Source of the DNA: Pseudomonas kielensis
GTDB taxonomy: Bacteria > Pseudomonadota > Gammaproteobacteria > Pseudomonadales > Pseudomonadaceae
Reading direction: 5' to 3'
Length of the DNA stretch: 64,000 bases
NCBI RefSeq assembly: GCF_014236655.1
Contig: NZ_JACMYG010000009.1
Location: forward strand, 62,001-126,000
The position numbers were made by a program, and so were the translations under genes. Position 1 is the first letter of the stretch; every line of letters begins with the position of its first letter. The notes under the pieces are model-generated. The model ran no database searches. It had not been told where the DNA came from and saw only the letters and a program-made list of their open reading frames with translations. Positions 35,536 through 45,007 of this stretch are shown here, one piece after another.

Positions 35536-37404
35536 ATGCTGAACAAATACCCTCTGTGGAAATACCTACTGATCCTGGCGGTGCTGGCGATCGGTCTGAT
35601 TTATTCCGCTCCCAATCTATACCCTGATGACCCGGCCATTCAGGTCAGCGGTGCAAGCACTGCGCTGCAGGTCAATCAGGCGGATCTGGATCGTGTGAGC
35701 AAAGCGCTCAACGAGTCCGGGATCACCGTCAAGGCGGCCACGCTGGCAGCCAACGGCAAGGGCGGCCTGATTCGTCTGACCAAGCAGGAAGACCAGCTTC
35801 CGGCCAAGGACGTCGTTCGCAAGGCCTTGGGTGATGACTATGTCGTTGCGCTGAACCTGGCACAAACCACCCCGCAGTGGCTGCGCAACCTCGGCGCGCA
35901 CCCGATGAAGTTGGGTCTGGACTTGTCCGGTGGTGTGCACTTCCTCCTGGAAGTGGACATGGACAAAGCCATCGACGCCCGCATGAAAGTTTACGAAGGC
36001 GACGTCAAGAGTCTGTTGCGCAAAGAGCGCCTGCGCTATCGCAGCCTGCCGCAACTCAACGGTGCCATTCAGTTGGGCTTCACTGATGAAGCCGCCCGCG
36101 AACAGGCCCGTGCACTGATCCGCAAGAGCTTCAACGATTTCGATATTGTTCCCGCCGACCTCAATGGTCAGCCGGTGCTGCGTCTGGCGATGACCCCGGC
36201 CAAGCTGGCGGAAATCCGTGAATACTCCATCAAGCAGAACTTGACCACGGTACGTAACCGCGTCAACGAGCTGGGTGTTGCCGAGCCTATCGTTCAGCGT
36301 CAGGGTGCCAACCGCATCGTGGTTGAACTGCCAGGCGTGCAGGACACTGCCGAAGCCAAGCGAATCCTGGGCAAGACGGCCAACCTTGAGTTCCGTCTGG
36401 CAGCAGAGCCGGGCGCATCCAAAGCCACTTCCGAGATGTTCGAGTTCCGCGAGGGCAAGCGTCCTCCTGCGCAGATCGAGCGTGGCCTGATCATCACGGG
36501 CGACCAGGTGACTGACGCCAAGGCCGGTTTCGGCGAGCACGGCACCCCAGAGGTGAACATTCGCCTGGACGGTCATGGCGGCGAGCTGATGAACCGTGCG
36601 ACCCGTTCCAACGTCGGTCGCAGCATGGCGGTGATCTTCATCGAGCAACGTCCGGTGACCACCTACGTCAAGCAGGTCGTCAACGGCGTCGAGAAAGACG
36701 TGGCGGTGCAGACGTTCAAGGAAGAGAAGAAGATCATCAGCCTGGCGACCATCCAGTCGCCGCTGGGTGCTCAGTTCCGCATCACCGGCCTGAACGGCCA
36801 GGGCGAATCCTCGGAGCTGGCGCTGCTGCTGCGCGCCGGTGGTCTGGCGGCCCCGATGTACTTCGCTGAAGAACGTACCATTGGTCCAAGCCTGGGTGCC
36901 GACAACATCACCAAGGGTGTCGATGCCTCGCTGTGGGGCATGCTGTTCGTGTCGCTGTTCATCATGGCGATCTACCGCTTCTTCGGCCTGATCGCCACGG
37001 TGGCGCTGGGCGTGAACATGGTGCTGCTGCTGGCCCTGATGTCGCTGCTGGGTGCAACCCTGACCCTGCCGGGTATCGCCGGTATCGTGCTGACCATGGG
37101 TATGGCGGTCGACGCCAACGTGCTGATCTTCTCGCGGATTCGTGAGGAAATCGCGGCGGGCATGACTGTGCAACGGGCAATCAACGAAGGTTTCGGGCGC
37201 GCATTCACCGCGATTCTCGACGCCAACCTGACCACCTTGCTGGTGGGCGGGATTCTGTTTGCCATGGGTACAGGTCCGGTCAAGGGCTTCGCCGTGACCA
37301 TGTCCCTCGGGGTTCTGACCTCGATGTTCACGGCCATCATGGTTACCCGTGCGATGGTCAACCTGATCTTCGGCGGTCGTGACTTCAAGAAGTTGTGGAT
37401 TTAA
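35536..37404 (+). CDS. secD: Protein translocase subunit SecD
   Basis: 622 residues from the ATG at 35536; a GTG one codon earlier is possible. First helix about 7-24, large periplasmic domain to about 450 with MKLGLDLSGGVHFLLEVDMD (shown as KLGLDLSGGVHFLLEV), then five helices with SLGADNITKGVDASLWGML and GMAVDANVLIFSRIREE. It uses the proton gradient to finish protein export. Co-transcribed with secF 9 bases downstream. Confidence 0.96.
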   Translation: MLNKYPLWKYLLILAVLAIGLIYSAPNLYPDDPAIQVSGASTALQVNQADLDRVSKALNESGITVKAATLAANGKGGLIRLTKQEDQLPAKDVVRKALGDDYVVALNLAQTTPQWLRNLGAHPMKLGLDLSGGVHFLLEVDMDKAIDARMKVYEGDVKSLLRKERLRYRSLPQLNGAIQLGFTDEAAREQARALIRKSFNDFDIVPADLNGQPVLRLAMTPAKLAEIREYSIKQNLTTVRNRVNELGVAEPIVQRQGANRIVVELPGVQDTAEAKRILGKTANLEFRLAAEPGASKATSEMFEFREGKRPPAQIERGLIITGDQVTDAKAGFGEHGTPEVNIRLDGHGGELMNRATRSNVGRSMAVIFIEQRPVTTYVKQVVNGVEKDVAVQTFKEEKKIISLATIQSPLGAQFRITGLNGQGESSELALLLRAGGLAAPMYFAEERTIGPSLGADNITKGVDASLWGMLFVSLFIMAIYRFFGLIATVALGVNMVLLLALMSLLGATLTLPGIAGIVLTMGMAVDANVLIFSRIREEIAAGMTVQRAINEGFGRAFTAILDANLTTLLVGGILFAMGTGPVKGFAVTMSLGVLTSMFTAIMVTRAMVNLIFGGRDFKKLWI

Positions 37405-37413
37405 GGGGCTGCC

Positions 37414-38328
37414 ATGTTACGTACAATCAACTTCATGGGCGTTCGCAACGTTGCGTTCGGCGTCACATTGTTCCTCACGGTGCTGGCGCTGTTCAGTGTC
37501 GCCACCAAGGGCATGAACTACGGCCTGGACTTCACCGGCGGTACGCTGATCGAGCTGACCTATGAGCGTCCGGCCGATGTGACCAAGGTGCGTGAGCAGC
37601 TGGTTACCTCGGGTTATCACGAGGCGGTGGTGCAGAGCTTTGGCGCGACCACCGACCTGCTGGTGCGCATGCCAGGCGAAGACCCGCAACTGGGTCACCA
37701 GGTAGCCGAGGCCTTGCAGAAGGTCGGCGGCGACAACCCGGCTGTGGTCAAGCGCGTCGAGTTCGTCGGCCCGCAGGTGGGTGAAGAGCTGCGCGACCAG
37801 GGCGGCCTCGGCATGCTCATGGCGCTGGGCGGCATCCTGATCTACCTGGCGTTCCGCTTTCAATGGAAGTTTGCGGTCGGGGCCATCGTGTCGCTGATCC
37901 ACGACGTGATCGTGACCATTGGTATCCTGTCGTTCTTCCAGATCACCTTCGACCTGACGGTGCTGGCGGCGGTGCTGGCGATCATCGGTTACTCGCTCAA
38001 CGACACCATCGTGGTGTTCGACCGGGTGCGTGAGAACTTCCGCGTGCTGCGCAAGGCGACGCTGATCGAGAACATCAACATCTCGACGACTCAGACCCTG
38101 CTGCGCACCATTGCCACCTCGGTTTCGACCCTGTTGGCGATCGCCGCGCTGCTGTTCTTCGGGGGTGACAACCTGTACGGCTTCTCCTTGGCCCTGCTGG
38201 TAGGTGTATTGGCGGGTACGTACTCGTCGATCTACATCGCCAACGTGGTGCTGATCTGGCTGAACCTGAGCAGTGAAGACCTGATCCCTGTGGTCAACAC
38301 CGATAAGGAAGTGGACGACCGTCCTTGA
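37414..38328 (+). CDS. secF: Protein translocase subunit SecF
   Basis: 304 residues. First helix about 13-30, periplasmic part beginning GMNYGLDFTGGTLIEL, and a second group of five helices with GYSLNDTIVVFDRVREN. Forms a complex with SecD and YajC. A strong terminator follows at 38356, ending the queA-tgt-yajC-secD-secF unit. Confidence 0.96.
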   Translation: MLRTINFMGVRNVAFGVTLFLTVLALFSVATKGMNYGLDFTGGTLIELTYERPADVTKVREQLVTSGYHEAVVQSFGATTDLLVRMPGEDPQLGHQVAEALQKVGGDNPAVVKRVEFVGPQVGEELRDQGGLGMLMALGGILIYLAFRFQWKFAVGAIVSLIHDVIVTIGILSFFQITFDLTVLAAVLAIIGYSLNDTIVVFDRVRENFRVLRKATLIENINISTTQTLLRTIATSVSTLLAIAALLFFGGDNLYGFSLALLVGVLAGTYSSIYIANVVLIWLNLSSEDLIPVVNTDKEVDDRP

Positions 38329-38355
38329 GACGTTTTCCTACCTGGTAGTACCCCA

Positions 38356-38388
38356 AAAGGCGCGAGTATTGAACTCGCGCCTTTTTTT
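38356..38388 (+). terminator. Terminator after secF
   Basis: AAAGGCGCGAGT, loop ATTGA, ACTCGCGCCTTT, then more T. A 12-bp perfect stem with a T-run. Confidence 0.93.
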
Positions 38389-38447
38389 GTGCTCCAAGGC
38401 TGGGAGAAGCGCGGGCATGTCCCGCATGTGATGGTCAGGAGGTTCAT

Positions 38448-38996
38448 GTGAACAAGTCGTTGCTGGTTGGTGCGGTATTGGGTGCTGTCGGTGTGACTGC
38501 CGGGGGTGCTGTTGCCACCTACAGCCTGGTAAAAAGCGGCCCTGAGTATGCGCAAGTACTGGCCGTTGAGCCGGTCAAGAAACAGATCAAGACTCCACGT
38601 GAAGTGTGCAAGGACGTGACCGTGACCCGTCAGGCGCCGGTCAAGGATCAACACCAGATCGCCGGTACCGTGGTCGGTGCGCTGGCCGGTGGCCTGTTGG
38701 GCAACCAGATCGGCGGCGGCAGCGGCAAGAAGATCGCCACGGTCGCGGGTGCGGTGGGTGGCGGTTATGCCGGTAACAAGGTGCAGGAGGGCATGCAGGA
38801 GCGTGACACTTACACCACCACGCAAACCCGCTGCAACACGGTCAATGACATCAGTGACAAGGTTGTAGGCTACGACGTGCGTTATTCCCTTGATGGCAAG
38901 GAAGGCAAGGTGCGCATGGATCGCGATCCAGGCAACCAGATTCCGGTCAACAAGGAAGGTCAGTTGATCCTGGGCCAGAACGAACCGGCGCAGTGA
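38448..38996 (+). CDS. Glycine-zipper 2TM-domain outer-membrane protein
   Basis: 182 residues from GTG at 38448, with AGGAGG 5 bases upstream; the nearby ATG is out of frame. N-terminal hydrophobic segment (about 4-27), then a Gly-zipper at about 73-105 (GTVVGALAGGLLGNQIGGGS), as in the Rickettsia 17-kDa/SlyB-like family. Two Cys (C54, near CKDV, and one in TRCNTV) could form a disulfide. Likely an envelope protein; precise role unknown. Confidence 0.82.
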   Translation: MNKSLLVGAVLGAVGVTAGGAVATYSLVKSGPEYAQVLAVEPVKKQIKTPREVCKDVTVTRQAPVKDQHQIAGTVVGALAGGLLGNQIGGGSGKKIATVAGAVGGGYAGNKVQEGMQERDTYTTTQTRCNTVNDISDKVVGYDVRYSLDGKEGKVRMDRDPGNQIPVNKEGQLILGQNEPAQ

Positions 38997-39009
38997 TTGG
39001 TTGAAACGC

Positions 39010-39051
39010 AGGCATAAAAAAAGCACCCCGTAGGGTGCTTTTTTTATGCCT
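39010..39051. terminator. Bidirectional terminator between convergent genes
   Basis: AGGCATAAAAAAAGCACCC, loop CGTA and the exact complement of the first arm: 19-bp arms including A- and T-runs. It serves the glycine-zipper gene from the left and suhB from the right. Confidence 0.93.
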
Positions 39052-39056
39052 GGCGC

Positions 39057-39875
39057 TTAGCGTTTCAGCGAGGCTGGCAGGTGCGGCTGGATGGCCGTCA
39101 GGACTGCCTTGAAGCATTTGGTGTTGCCGGCAACGATGTGGCCTTTTTCCAGGAAGTCGTGACCGCCGGTGAAGTCGCTCACCAGACCGCCTGCTTCCTG
39201 AATCAGCAGGGCGCCTGCAGCCATGTCCCACTCGGACAGGCCCGATTCCCAGAACGCGTCGAAACGGCCGGCGGCGACGTACGCCAGGTCCAGGCTCGCG
39301 GCGCCAGCGCGGCGGATGCCGGCGGTCTGGCCAACCAGGGCGCGGAACATGCCCAGGTAGTTGTCGAGGTTGTCCATCTGGTCATCACGGAACGGGAAGC
39401 CGGTACCCAGCAGGGCGCCGTCCAGGCTGGTGCGACCGCTGACGCGCAGGCGACGACCGTTCAGTTGGGCGCCACGGCCACGGCTGGCGGTGAATTCTTC
39501 CTGGCGAACCGGGTCCAGGACCACGGCGTGTTCCAGGCGGCCACGGTATTTGCAGGCGATGCTGACGGCGAAGTGGGGGATGCCACGCAGGAAGTTGGTG
39601 GTGCCGTCCAGTGGGTCGATGATCCACAGGTACTCTTCACCTTCGATACCGGTGCCGGCGTGCATGCCGGTCTCTTCGCCGAGGATCGAGTGGTTTGGGT
39701 AGGCTTTGCGCAGGGCGTCGACGATTTTCTGTTCGGCCGCGCGATCCACTTCGGACACGTAGTCCTTGGCGTCTTTTTCATCGACCTTGATGGTATCCAG
39801 GCGCTCGATGGAGCGGAAAATCAATTCACTGGCGCTGCGGGCGGCGCGCAGCGCGATATTCAGCATGGGCTGCAT
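39057..39875 (-). CDS. suhB: Inositol-1-monophosphatase / antitermination factor SuhB
   Basis: 272 residues. Metal-binding GEETG (E67-E68), DPLDGTTNF (D87, D90) and EWDMAAGALLIQEAGG are the IMPase signatures. It hydrolyses inositol phosphates in vitro, and SuhB proteins of enterics also join the rRNA antitermination complex. Divergent from trmJ. Full length compared with E. coli SuhB. Confidence 0.95.
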   Translation of the reverse strand: MQPMLNIALRAARSASELIFRSIERLDTIKVDEKDAKDYVSEVDRAAEQKIVDALRKAYPNHSILGEETGMHAGTGIEGEEYLWIIDPLDGTTNFLRGIPHFAVSIACKYRGRLEHAVVLDPVRQEEFTASRGRGAQLNGRRLRVSGRTSLDGALLGTGFPFRDDQMDNLDNYLGMFRALVGQTAGIRRAGAASLDLAYVAAGRFDAFWESGLSEWDMAAGALLIQEAGGLVSDFTGGHDFLEKGHIVAGNTKCFKAVLTAIQPHLPASLKR

Positions 39876-40020
39876 GGATGTGTCACCTAAGGTTGTTAAA
39901 GAAAGCCGGGCATTCTAGCAGAAAGTTTCTACAGATGAACGACGACGTTTGCTTTCGTAGCTTAACTTTAGGATGAACTGTAAGATTTGCGACCAAATTC
40001 CCTGTCAGAGAGCGCCTCCC

Positions 40021-40791
40021 TTGCTGCAGAACATTCGTGTCGTCCTGGTCAATACCAGTCATCCGGGAAACATCGGTGGGGCTGCGCGTGCCATGAAGAA
40101 CATGGGGCTGTCGCGCCTGGTGCTGGTGGAGCCGCGGCTGTTTCCCCATCACGAGGCCGATGCACGGGCTTCGGGTGCCGGCGACATCCTGGAAAAGGCG
40201 CAAGTGGTCGCCACCCTGGAAGACGCGCTGGTGGGCTGCAACCTGGTGCTCGGTACCAGTGCTCGCGACCGTCGTATTCCCTGGCCGCTGCTCGATCCAC
40301 GCGAGTGCGGGACCAAGGTGGTCGAGGAAGCGGCGGCCGGCGCCGAGATCGCCCTGGTGTTCGGTCGTGAAGATTCCGGCCTGACCAATGAAGAGCTGCA
40401 GCGATGTCATTATCACGTGCACATTCCATCGGACCCTGAGTTCAGTTCGCTGAACCTGGGGGCTGCGGTGCAGGTGCTGAGCTATGAAGTGCGCATGTCT
40501 TGGCTGGCCGCGCAAGGCCAGCCAAGCAAGGTCGAGAAGGAAGAAGTGGCGTCCACCAAGAGCGGTGAGCTGGCGACCATGGATGAGCTGGAGCGATTTT
40601 ATGAACACCTGGAGCAGACCCTGGTGGCCATCGAGTTTCTCGACCCGGAAAAACCGCGACACTTGATGGCGCGCCTGCGCCGGCTGTACGGACGAAGCTC
40701 GGTCAGCCGGGCGGAGATGAATATTTTGCGTGGCATCCTCACGGAAACCCAGAAAGCGGCCCGTGGTGAGCTCCTTAAGCGGAAGGATTAA
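40021..40791 (+). CDS. trmJ: tRNA (cytidine/uridine-2'-O-)-methyltransferase TrmJ
   Basis: 256 residues from TTG at 40021, which matches the family start ([19 protein letters not shown]). An in-frame ATG at 39973 would add a 16-residue extension that contains a CxxC (NCKICDQIPC) but is not typical. SPOUT fold: [31 protein letters not shown] and [19 protein letters not shown]. It methylates the 2'-O of residue 32 in tRNA. The stop shares bases with the cysE start region. Confidence 0.92.
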   Translation: MLQNIRVVLVNTSHPGNIGGAARAMKNMGLSRLVLVEPRLFPHHEADARASGAGDILEKAQVVATLEDALVGCNLVLGTSARDRRIPWPLLDPRECGTKVVEEAAAGAEIALVFGREDSGLTNEELQRCHYHVHIPSDPEFSSLNLGAAVQVLSYEVRMSWLAAQGQPSKVEKEEVASTKSGELATMDELERFYEHLEQTLVAIEFLDPEKPRHLMARLRRLYGRSSVSRAEMNILRGILTETQKAARGELLKRKD

Positions 40792-40793
40792 TG

Positions 40794-41570
40794 ATGTTCG
40801 AGCGTTTGCGTGAAGATATCCAGAGCGTTTTCCATCGGGATCCGGCGGCACGTAATGCATTCGAAGTGCTGACCTGCTACCCGGGCATGCACGCGATCTG
40901 GATTCATCGCCTGTCGGCGGCGCTGTGGGGTTGGGGTTGGAAATGGCTGGCGCGGCTGGTATCGAACTTCGGTCGCTGGCTGACCGGGATCGAGATTCAC
41001 CCGGGCGCCAAGGTGGGTCGACGCTTCTTTATTGACCACGGCATGGGCATTGTCATTGGTGAAACCGCCGAGATCGGTGATGACGTGACCCTGTATCAGG
41101 GCGTGACGCTGGGCGGCACCAGCTGGAACAAGGGCAAGCGCCACCCGACGCTGGAAGATGGTGTAGTGGTGGGCGCTGGCGCCAAGGTGCTGGGGCCGTT
41201 TACCGTGGGGGCGGGCGCCAAGGTCGGCTCCAATGCGGTGGTGACCAAGGCGGTGCCGGCCGGTGCGACAGTGGTCGGGATTCCCGGGCGGATCATCGTC
41301 AAGTCCGACGACGAGCAGGAGGCCAAGCGCAAGGCCATGGCCGAGAAGATCGGTTTTGATGCCTACGGTGTCGGCGAAGACATGCCCGACCCGGTGGCGC
41401 GGGCCATTGGTCAGTTGCTCGATCACCTGCAGGCGGTGGATAGTCGTCTGGAAGGCATGTGCGGCGCGCTGAAAGACCTGGGCAGCCCTTATTGTGCCAA
41501 GGACCTGCCTGAGTTGCGCGAAGAGGACTTTGCCTGCGTGAAGGGCAAGGATCAGACCCAGGCCAGCTAG
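40794..41570 (+). CDS. cysE: Serine O-acetyltransferase
   Basis: 258 residues from the ATG at 40794 ([17 protein letters not shown]); an ATG one codon earlier is possible. AAGGA precedes. Left-handed beta-helix hexapeptides follow: [60 protein letters not shown]. Catalytic His in IDHGMG. It makes O-acetylserine for cysteine synthesis, which in turn supplies sulfur to the IscS encoded next. Confidence 0.95.
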   Translation: MFERLREDIQSVFHRDPAARNAFEVLTCYPGMHAIWIHRLSAALWGWGWKWLARLVSNFGRWLTGIEIHPGAKVGRRFFIDHGMGIVIGETAEIGDDVTLYQGVTLGGTSWNKGKRHPTLEDGVVVGAGAKVLGPFTVGAGAKVGSNAVVTKAVPAGATVVGIPGRIIVKSDDEQEAKRKAMAEKIGFDAYGVGEDMPDPVARAIGQLLDHLQAVDSRLEGMCGALKDLGSPYCAKDLPELREEDFACVKGKDQTQAS

Positions 41571-41584
41571 GCCGAGTCGCTCCC

Positions 41585-41677
41585 CATCGCGGGCAAGCCC
41601 GCTCCCGCCAGGTCTTCGGTGATACACAGATTGCGTCAGCACCGAAAATTCCTGTGGGAGCGGGCTTGCCCGCGATG
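41585..41677. repeat. REP doublet
   Basis: CATCGCGGGCAAGCCCGCTC at 41585-41604 and its inverted partner GAGCGGGCTTGCCCGCGATG at 41658-41677, with about 50 bases between. Clean GGGC-type arms. It separates cysE from the iscR promoter. Confidence 0.88.
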
Positions 41678-41746
41678 AAGGATGGCGCGGTACTGCTGGC
41701 TGTAACCTGCCAGCCTTTGCTATGATACGCGCGCTCTTTTGCCGGT

Positions 41747-41804
41747 AAACCTGACTAAAGTACTAGGTCTTATAGTTGACTTAAATACTCGGGAATTGCA
41801 TACT
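41747..41804 (+). promoter_or_regulatory. iscR promoter with two tandem IscR-type operators
   Basis: CCTGACTAAAGTACTAGGTC (41750-41769) and GTTGACTTAAATACTCGGGA (41775-41794) both fit the type 1 IscR pattern of inverted halves around an A/T centre. The second contains the -35 TTGACT (41776-41781), and a likely -10 is CATACT (41799-41804) 17 bases on. Holo-IscR bound there would block the promoter, giving feedback control of the isc operon. Confidence 0.75.
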
Positions 41805-41837
41805 CCTCCCCATCCCGAAACTCCGCGGTAATTGTCC

Positions 41838-42329
41838 ATGCGACTGACTACAAAAGGCCGATACGCTGTAACCGCCATGCTTGACCTGGCGTTGCACGCG
41901 CAGCATGGGCCTGTGTCCCTGGCTGACATTTCCGAGCGCCAAGGCATTTCCCTGTCCTACCTCGAACAGCTTTTCGCCAAGTTGCGCCGCAGCAACCTGG
42001 TCTCCAGCGTTCGTGGTCCTGGCGGCGGCTACCAGCTGTCGCGTGACATGCAGGGCATTCAGGTCGCTCAGGTGATCGACGCGGTAAATGAATCGGTTGA
42101 CGCTACCAAGTGCCAGGGTCTGGGTGATTGCCACGGTGGCGATACCTGTCTGACCCACCACCTGTGGTGTGATCTGAGCCTGCAAATCCACGAATTTCTC
42201 AGCGGTATCAGCTTGGCTGATCTTGTCACTCGCCGTGAAGTGCAAGAAGTAGCCCAGCGTCAGGACCAGCGTCGTTGCAACAGCAAGTCGCCGCGCCTGG
42301 ACAAGATTGAAGCGTCCGCCGTCGAATGA
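41838..42329 (+). CDS. iscR: Iron-sulfur cluster regulator IscR
   Basis: 163 residues from the ATG at 41838; a TTG two codons earlier is less likely. Rrf2 winged helix [20 protein letters not shown] and cluster cysteines in [14 protein letters not shown] (spacing CX5CX5C, standard for IscR). With a [2Fe-2S] cluster it represses its own operon. First gene of iscRSUA-hscBA-fdx-iscX. Confidence 0.96.
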   Translation: MRLTTKGRYAVTAMLDLALHAQHGPVSLADISERQGISLSYLEQLFAKLRRSNLVSSVRGPGGGYQLSRDMQGIQVAQVIDAVNESVDATKCQGLGDCHGGDTCLTHHLWCDLSLQIHEFLSGISLADLVTRREVQEVAQRQDQRRCNSKSPRLDKIEASAVE

Positions 42330-42379
42330 CAGCCAAAGAGCTAGCGGCACGCCAGCCAGCCTGATTTAGGAGATAGTCC

Positions 42380-43594
42380 ATGAAATTGCCGATTTACCTT
42401 GATTACTCTGCGACCACCCCGGTTGATCCGCGTGTCGCGCAAAAGATGAGTGAATGCCTGCTGGTCGACGGAAACTTCGGTAACCCGGCGTCCCGCTCCC
42501 ACGTGTTCGGCTGGAAAGCCGAAGAATCGGTCGAGAACGCTCGCCGCCAGGTCGCCGACCTGGTCAACGCCGACCCGCGTGAAATCGTCTGGACCTCCGG
42601 CGCCACCGAGTCAGACAACCTGGCAATCAAGGGTGCGGCACATTTCTATGCCACCAAAGGCAAGCACCTGATCACCACCAAGATTGAGCACAAGGCTGTC
42701 CTCGACACCATGCGCCAACTGGAGCGTGAAGGTTTCGAAGTGACCTACCTCGAGCCGCGCACCGATGGCCTGGTGACTCCGGAAATGATCGAAGCTGCAC
42801 TGCGTGACGACACCATCCTGGTTTCGGTCATGCACGTGAACAACGAAATCGGCACCATCAACGACATCGCCGCCATCGGCGAGTTGCTCCGCGCCAAGGG
42901 CATCCTGTTCCACGTCGACGCCGCACAGTCCACTGGCAAGGTCGAGATCGACCTGCAGAAGCTGAAAGTCGACATGATGTCCTTCTCCGCTCACAAGACC
43001 TACGGCCCTAAAGGCATCGGCGCACTGTACGTGAGCCGCAAGCCGCGTGTGCGCATCGAAGCGACCATGCACGGTGGCGGTCATGAGCGTGGCATGCGCT
43101 CCGGCACCCTGGCCACTCACCAGATCGTCGGCATGGGCGAAGCCTTCCGCGTAGCCAAGGAAGACATGGCTGCCGAGAACGTACGCATCAAGGCCCTGAG
43201 CGACCGCTTCTACAAGCAGGTCGAGCACCTGGAAGAGCTGTACGTCAACGGCAGCATGACCGCCCGCGTTCCGCACAACCTGAACCTGAGCTTCAACTAC
43301 GTTGAAGGCGAGTCGCTGATCATGGCGCTCAAGGACCTGGCGGTTTCCTCCGGTTCGGCCTGCACCTCGGCTTCGCTCGAGCCTTCGTACGTACTGCGTG
43401 CCCTGGGCCGCAACGACGAACTGGCACACAGCTCGATCCGCTTCACCTTCGGCCGCTTCACCACCGAAGAAGAAATCGATTACGCCGCGCAGAAAGTCTG
43501 CGAGGCCGTTACCAAGCTGCGCGCTCTGTCGCCGCTGTGGGACATGTACAAAGACGGCGTCGACATTTCGAAGATCGAGTGGGCGGCACACTGA
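42380..43594 (+). CDS. iscS: Cysteine desulfurase IscS
   Basis: 404 residues. PLP lysine in [20 protein letters not shown] (20 residues) and the catalytic Cys in the mobile loop [15 protein letters not shown]. Class V aminotransferase fold, group I NifS-like. Takes sulfur from cysteine and gives it to IscU, and also to tRNA thiolation. AGGAGA precedes the ATG. Confidence 0.97.
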   Translation: MKLPIYLDYSATTPVDPRVAQKMSECLLVDGNFGNPASRSHVFGWKAEESVENARRQVADLVNADPREIVWTSGATESDNLAIKGAAHFYATKGKHLITTKIEHKAVLDTMRQLEREGFEVTYLEPRTDGLVTPEMIEAALRDDTILVSVMHVNNEIGTINDIAAIGELLRAKGILFHVDAAQSTGKVEIDLQKLKVDMMSFSAHKTYGPKGIGALYVSRKPRVRIEATMHGGGHERGMRSGTLATHQIVGMGEAFRVAKEDMAAENVRIKALSDRFYKQVEHLEELYVNGSMTARVPHNLNLSFNYVEGESLIMALKDLAVSSGSACTSASLEPSYVLRALGRNDELAHSSIRFTFGRFTTEEEIDYAAQKVCEAVTKLRALSPLWDMYKDGVDISKIEWAAH

Positions 43595-43681
43595 TATATA
43601 AGTCGCCGCACACGGGCTCTGTCTTGAAATTTCGGTTTGCAGGGCCCAAAGAGCGACTCTCTGATGAGTGAGGATTGAATC

Positions 43682-44068
43682 ATGGCTTACAGCGAAAAGG
43701 TCATCGACCACTACGAAAACCCGCGCAACGTCGGCAAGATGGACGCGCAGGATCCTGATGTCGGCACTGGCATGGTCGGCGCTCCGGCGTGCGGCGACGT
43801 GATGCGCCTGCAGATCAAGGTCAACGAGCAAGGCATCATCGAAGACGCCAAGTTCAAGACCTACGGCTGCGGTTCCGCCATTGCTTCCAGCTCCCTGGCC
43901 ACCGAGTGGATGAAGGGCAAGACCCTGGATGAAGCCGAGACCATCAAGAACACTCAACTGGCTGAAGAACTGGCCCTGCCGCCAGTGAAAATCCACTGCT
44001 CGGTACTCGCTGAAGACGCCATCAAGGCTGCTGTTCGCGACTACAAGCAGAAAAAAGGCTTGATCTGA
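43682..44068 (+). CDS. iscU: Iron-sulfur scaffold protein IscU
   Basis: 128 residues. The three cluster cysteines are in [21 protein letters not shown] and [10 protein letters not shown]. The chaperone-recognition motif LPPVK directly precedes the last one, and HscA binds it. The [2Fe-2S] cluster is built here with IscS sulfur. It lies 87 bases after iscS. Confidence 0.97.
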   Translation: MAYSEKVIDHYENPRNVGKMDAQDPDVGTGMVGAPACGDVMRLQIKVNEQGIIEDAKFKTYGCGSAIASSSLATEWMKGKTLDEAETIKNTQLAEELALPPVKIHCSVLAEDAIKAAVRDYKQKKGLI

Positions 44069-44102
44069 CTTTCAGGTTTTGGCGACGAGTAAGGAGTCAA
44101 CG

Positions 44103-44426
44103 ATGGCTATCAGCATGACAGAAGCGGCTGCTCGACACGTGCGACGCTCCCTCGACGGGCGCGGCAAAGGTGAGGGGATTCGCCTGGGTGTTCGCACCAC
44201 GGGCTGTTCCGGCCTTGCCTACGTGCTGGAGTTTGTCGACGAAGTGGTGGCAGAGGATCAGGTGTTCGAGAGTCACGGCGAGAAAGTGATCATCGACCCG
44301 AAAAGCCTGGCCTACCTGGACGGCACCGAGCTCGATTTCGTCAAGGAAGGGTTGAACGAAGGCTTCAAGTTCAACAATCCCAACGTACGCGGTGAATGTG
44401 GCTGCGGCGAAAGCTTCAACATCTGA
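44103..44426 (+). CDS. iscA: Iron-sulfur carrier IscA
   Basis: 107 residues from the ATG at 44103, with AAGGAG 8 bases upstream. Conserved Cys in TTGCSGLAY (C35) and the C-terminal pair in [10 protein letters not shown]-type carrier that passes clusters from IscU to target proteins. The hscB start lies 9 bases after its stop. Confidence 0.96.
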   Translation: MAISMTEAAARHVRRSLDGRGKGEGIRLGVRTTGCSGLAYVLEFVDEVVAEDQVFESHGEKVIIDPKSLAYLDGTELDFVKEGLNEGFKFNNPNVRGECGCGESFNI

Positions 44427-44434
44427 GGCTTGTC

Positions 44435-44956
44435 GTGGGAACTCCTTGTCATTTCGCTTTATTTGAGTTGCAACCGAGCTTCAACCTGGACCTCGATCAG
44501 CTGGCTACGCGCTACCGTGAGTTGGCGCGCGGCGTTCATCCGGACCGCTTTGCTGATGCTTCCGAGCGTGAGCAACGGCTGGCGCTAGAGCAATCCGCGA
44601 GCCTCAACGAGGCCTACCAGACGCTCAAGAGTCCCCCCAAGCGCGCGCGTTACCTGCTCGCGATGGGTGGTGGCGAGCTGCCGCTGGAGGTCACGGTGCA
44701 TGATCCGGAGTTTCTTCTGCAGCAGATGCAATGGCGCGAAGAGCTCGAAGACCTGCAAGACAGCGCCGACCTGGCCGGGGTTGCGGTATTCAAGCGCCGC
44801 CTGAAGGTCGCCCAGGAAGAGCTGAACCAAAGCTTCGCAGCTTGCTGGAACGATGCCGCGCAACGCGAACAGGCCGAACGCCTGATGCGGCGCATGCAGT
44901 TCCTCGACAAGCTCACCTACGAAGTGCGCCAGTTAGAAGAGCGCCTCGACGATTAA
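44435..44956 (+). CDS. hscB: Co-chaperone HscB
   Basis: 173 residues from GTG at 44435 ([19 protein letters not shown]), the same length and start as P. aeruginosa HscB from memory. J-domain with the HPD motif in [13 protein letters not shown] and a C-terminal three-helix IscU-binding part. It recruits IscU to HscA and stimulates its ATPase. Confidence 0.95.
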   Translation: MGTPCHFALFELQPSFNLDLDQLATRYRELARGVHPDRFADASEREQRLALEQSASLNEAYQTLKSPPKRARYLLAMGGGELPLEVTVHDPEFLLQQMQWREELEDLQDSADLAGVAVFKRRLKVAQEELNQSFAACWNDAAQREQAERLMRRMQFLDKLTYEVRQLEERLDD

Positions 44957-45007
44957 CCCAGTGCCGCCTCGGTCGCACGCCTGATATACAGATAAGTCCT
45001 GATAACG

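Noticed and set aside
35617..37173. 518-codon antisense frame opposite secD
   Set aside because: secD is unmistakable, and the antisense product is low-complexity shadow coding.
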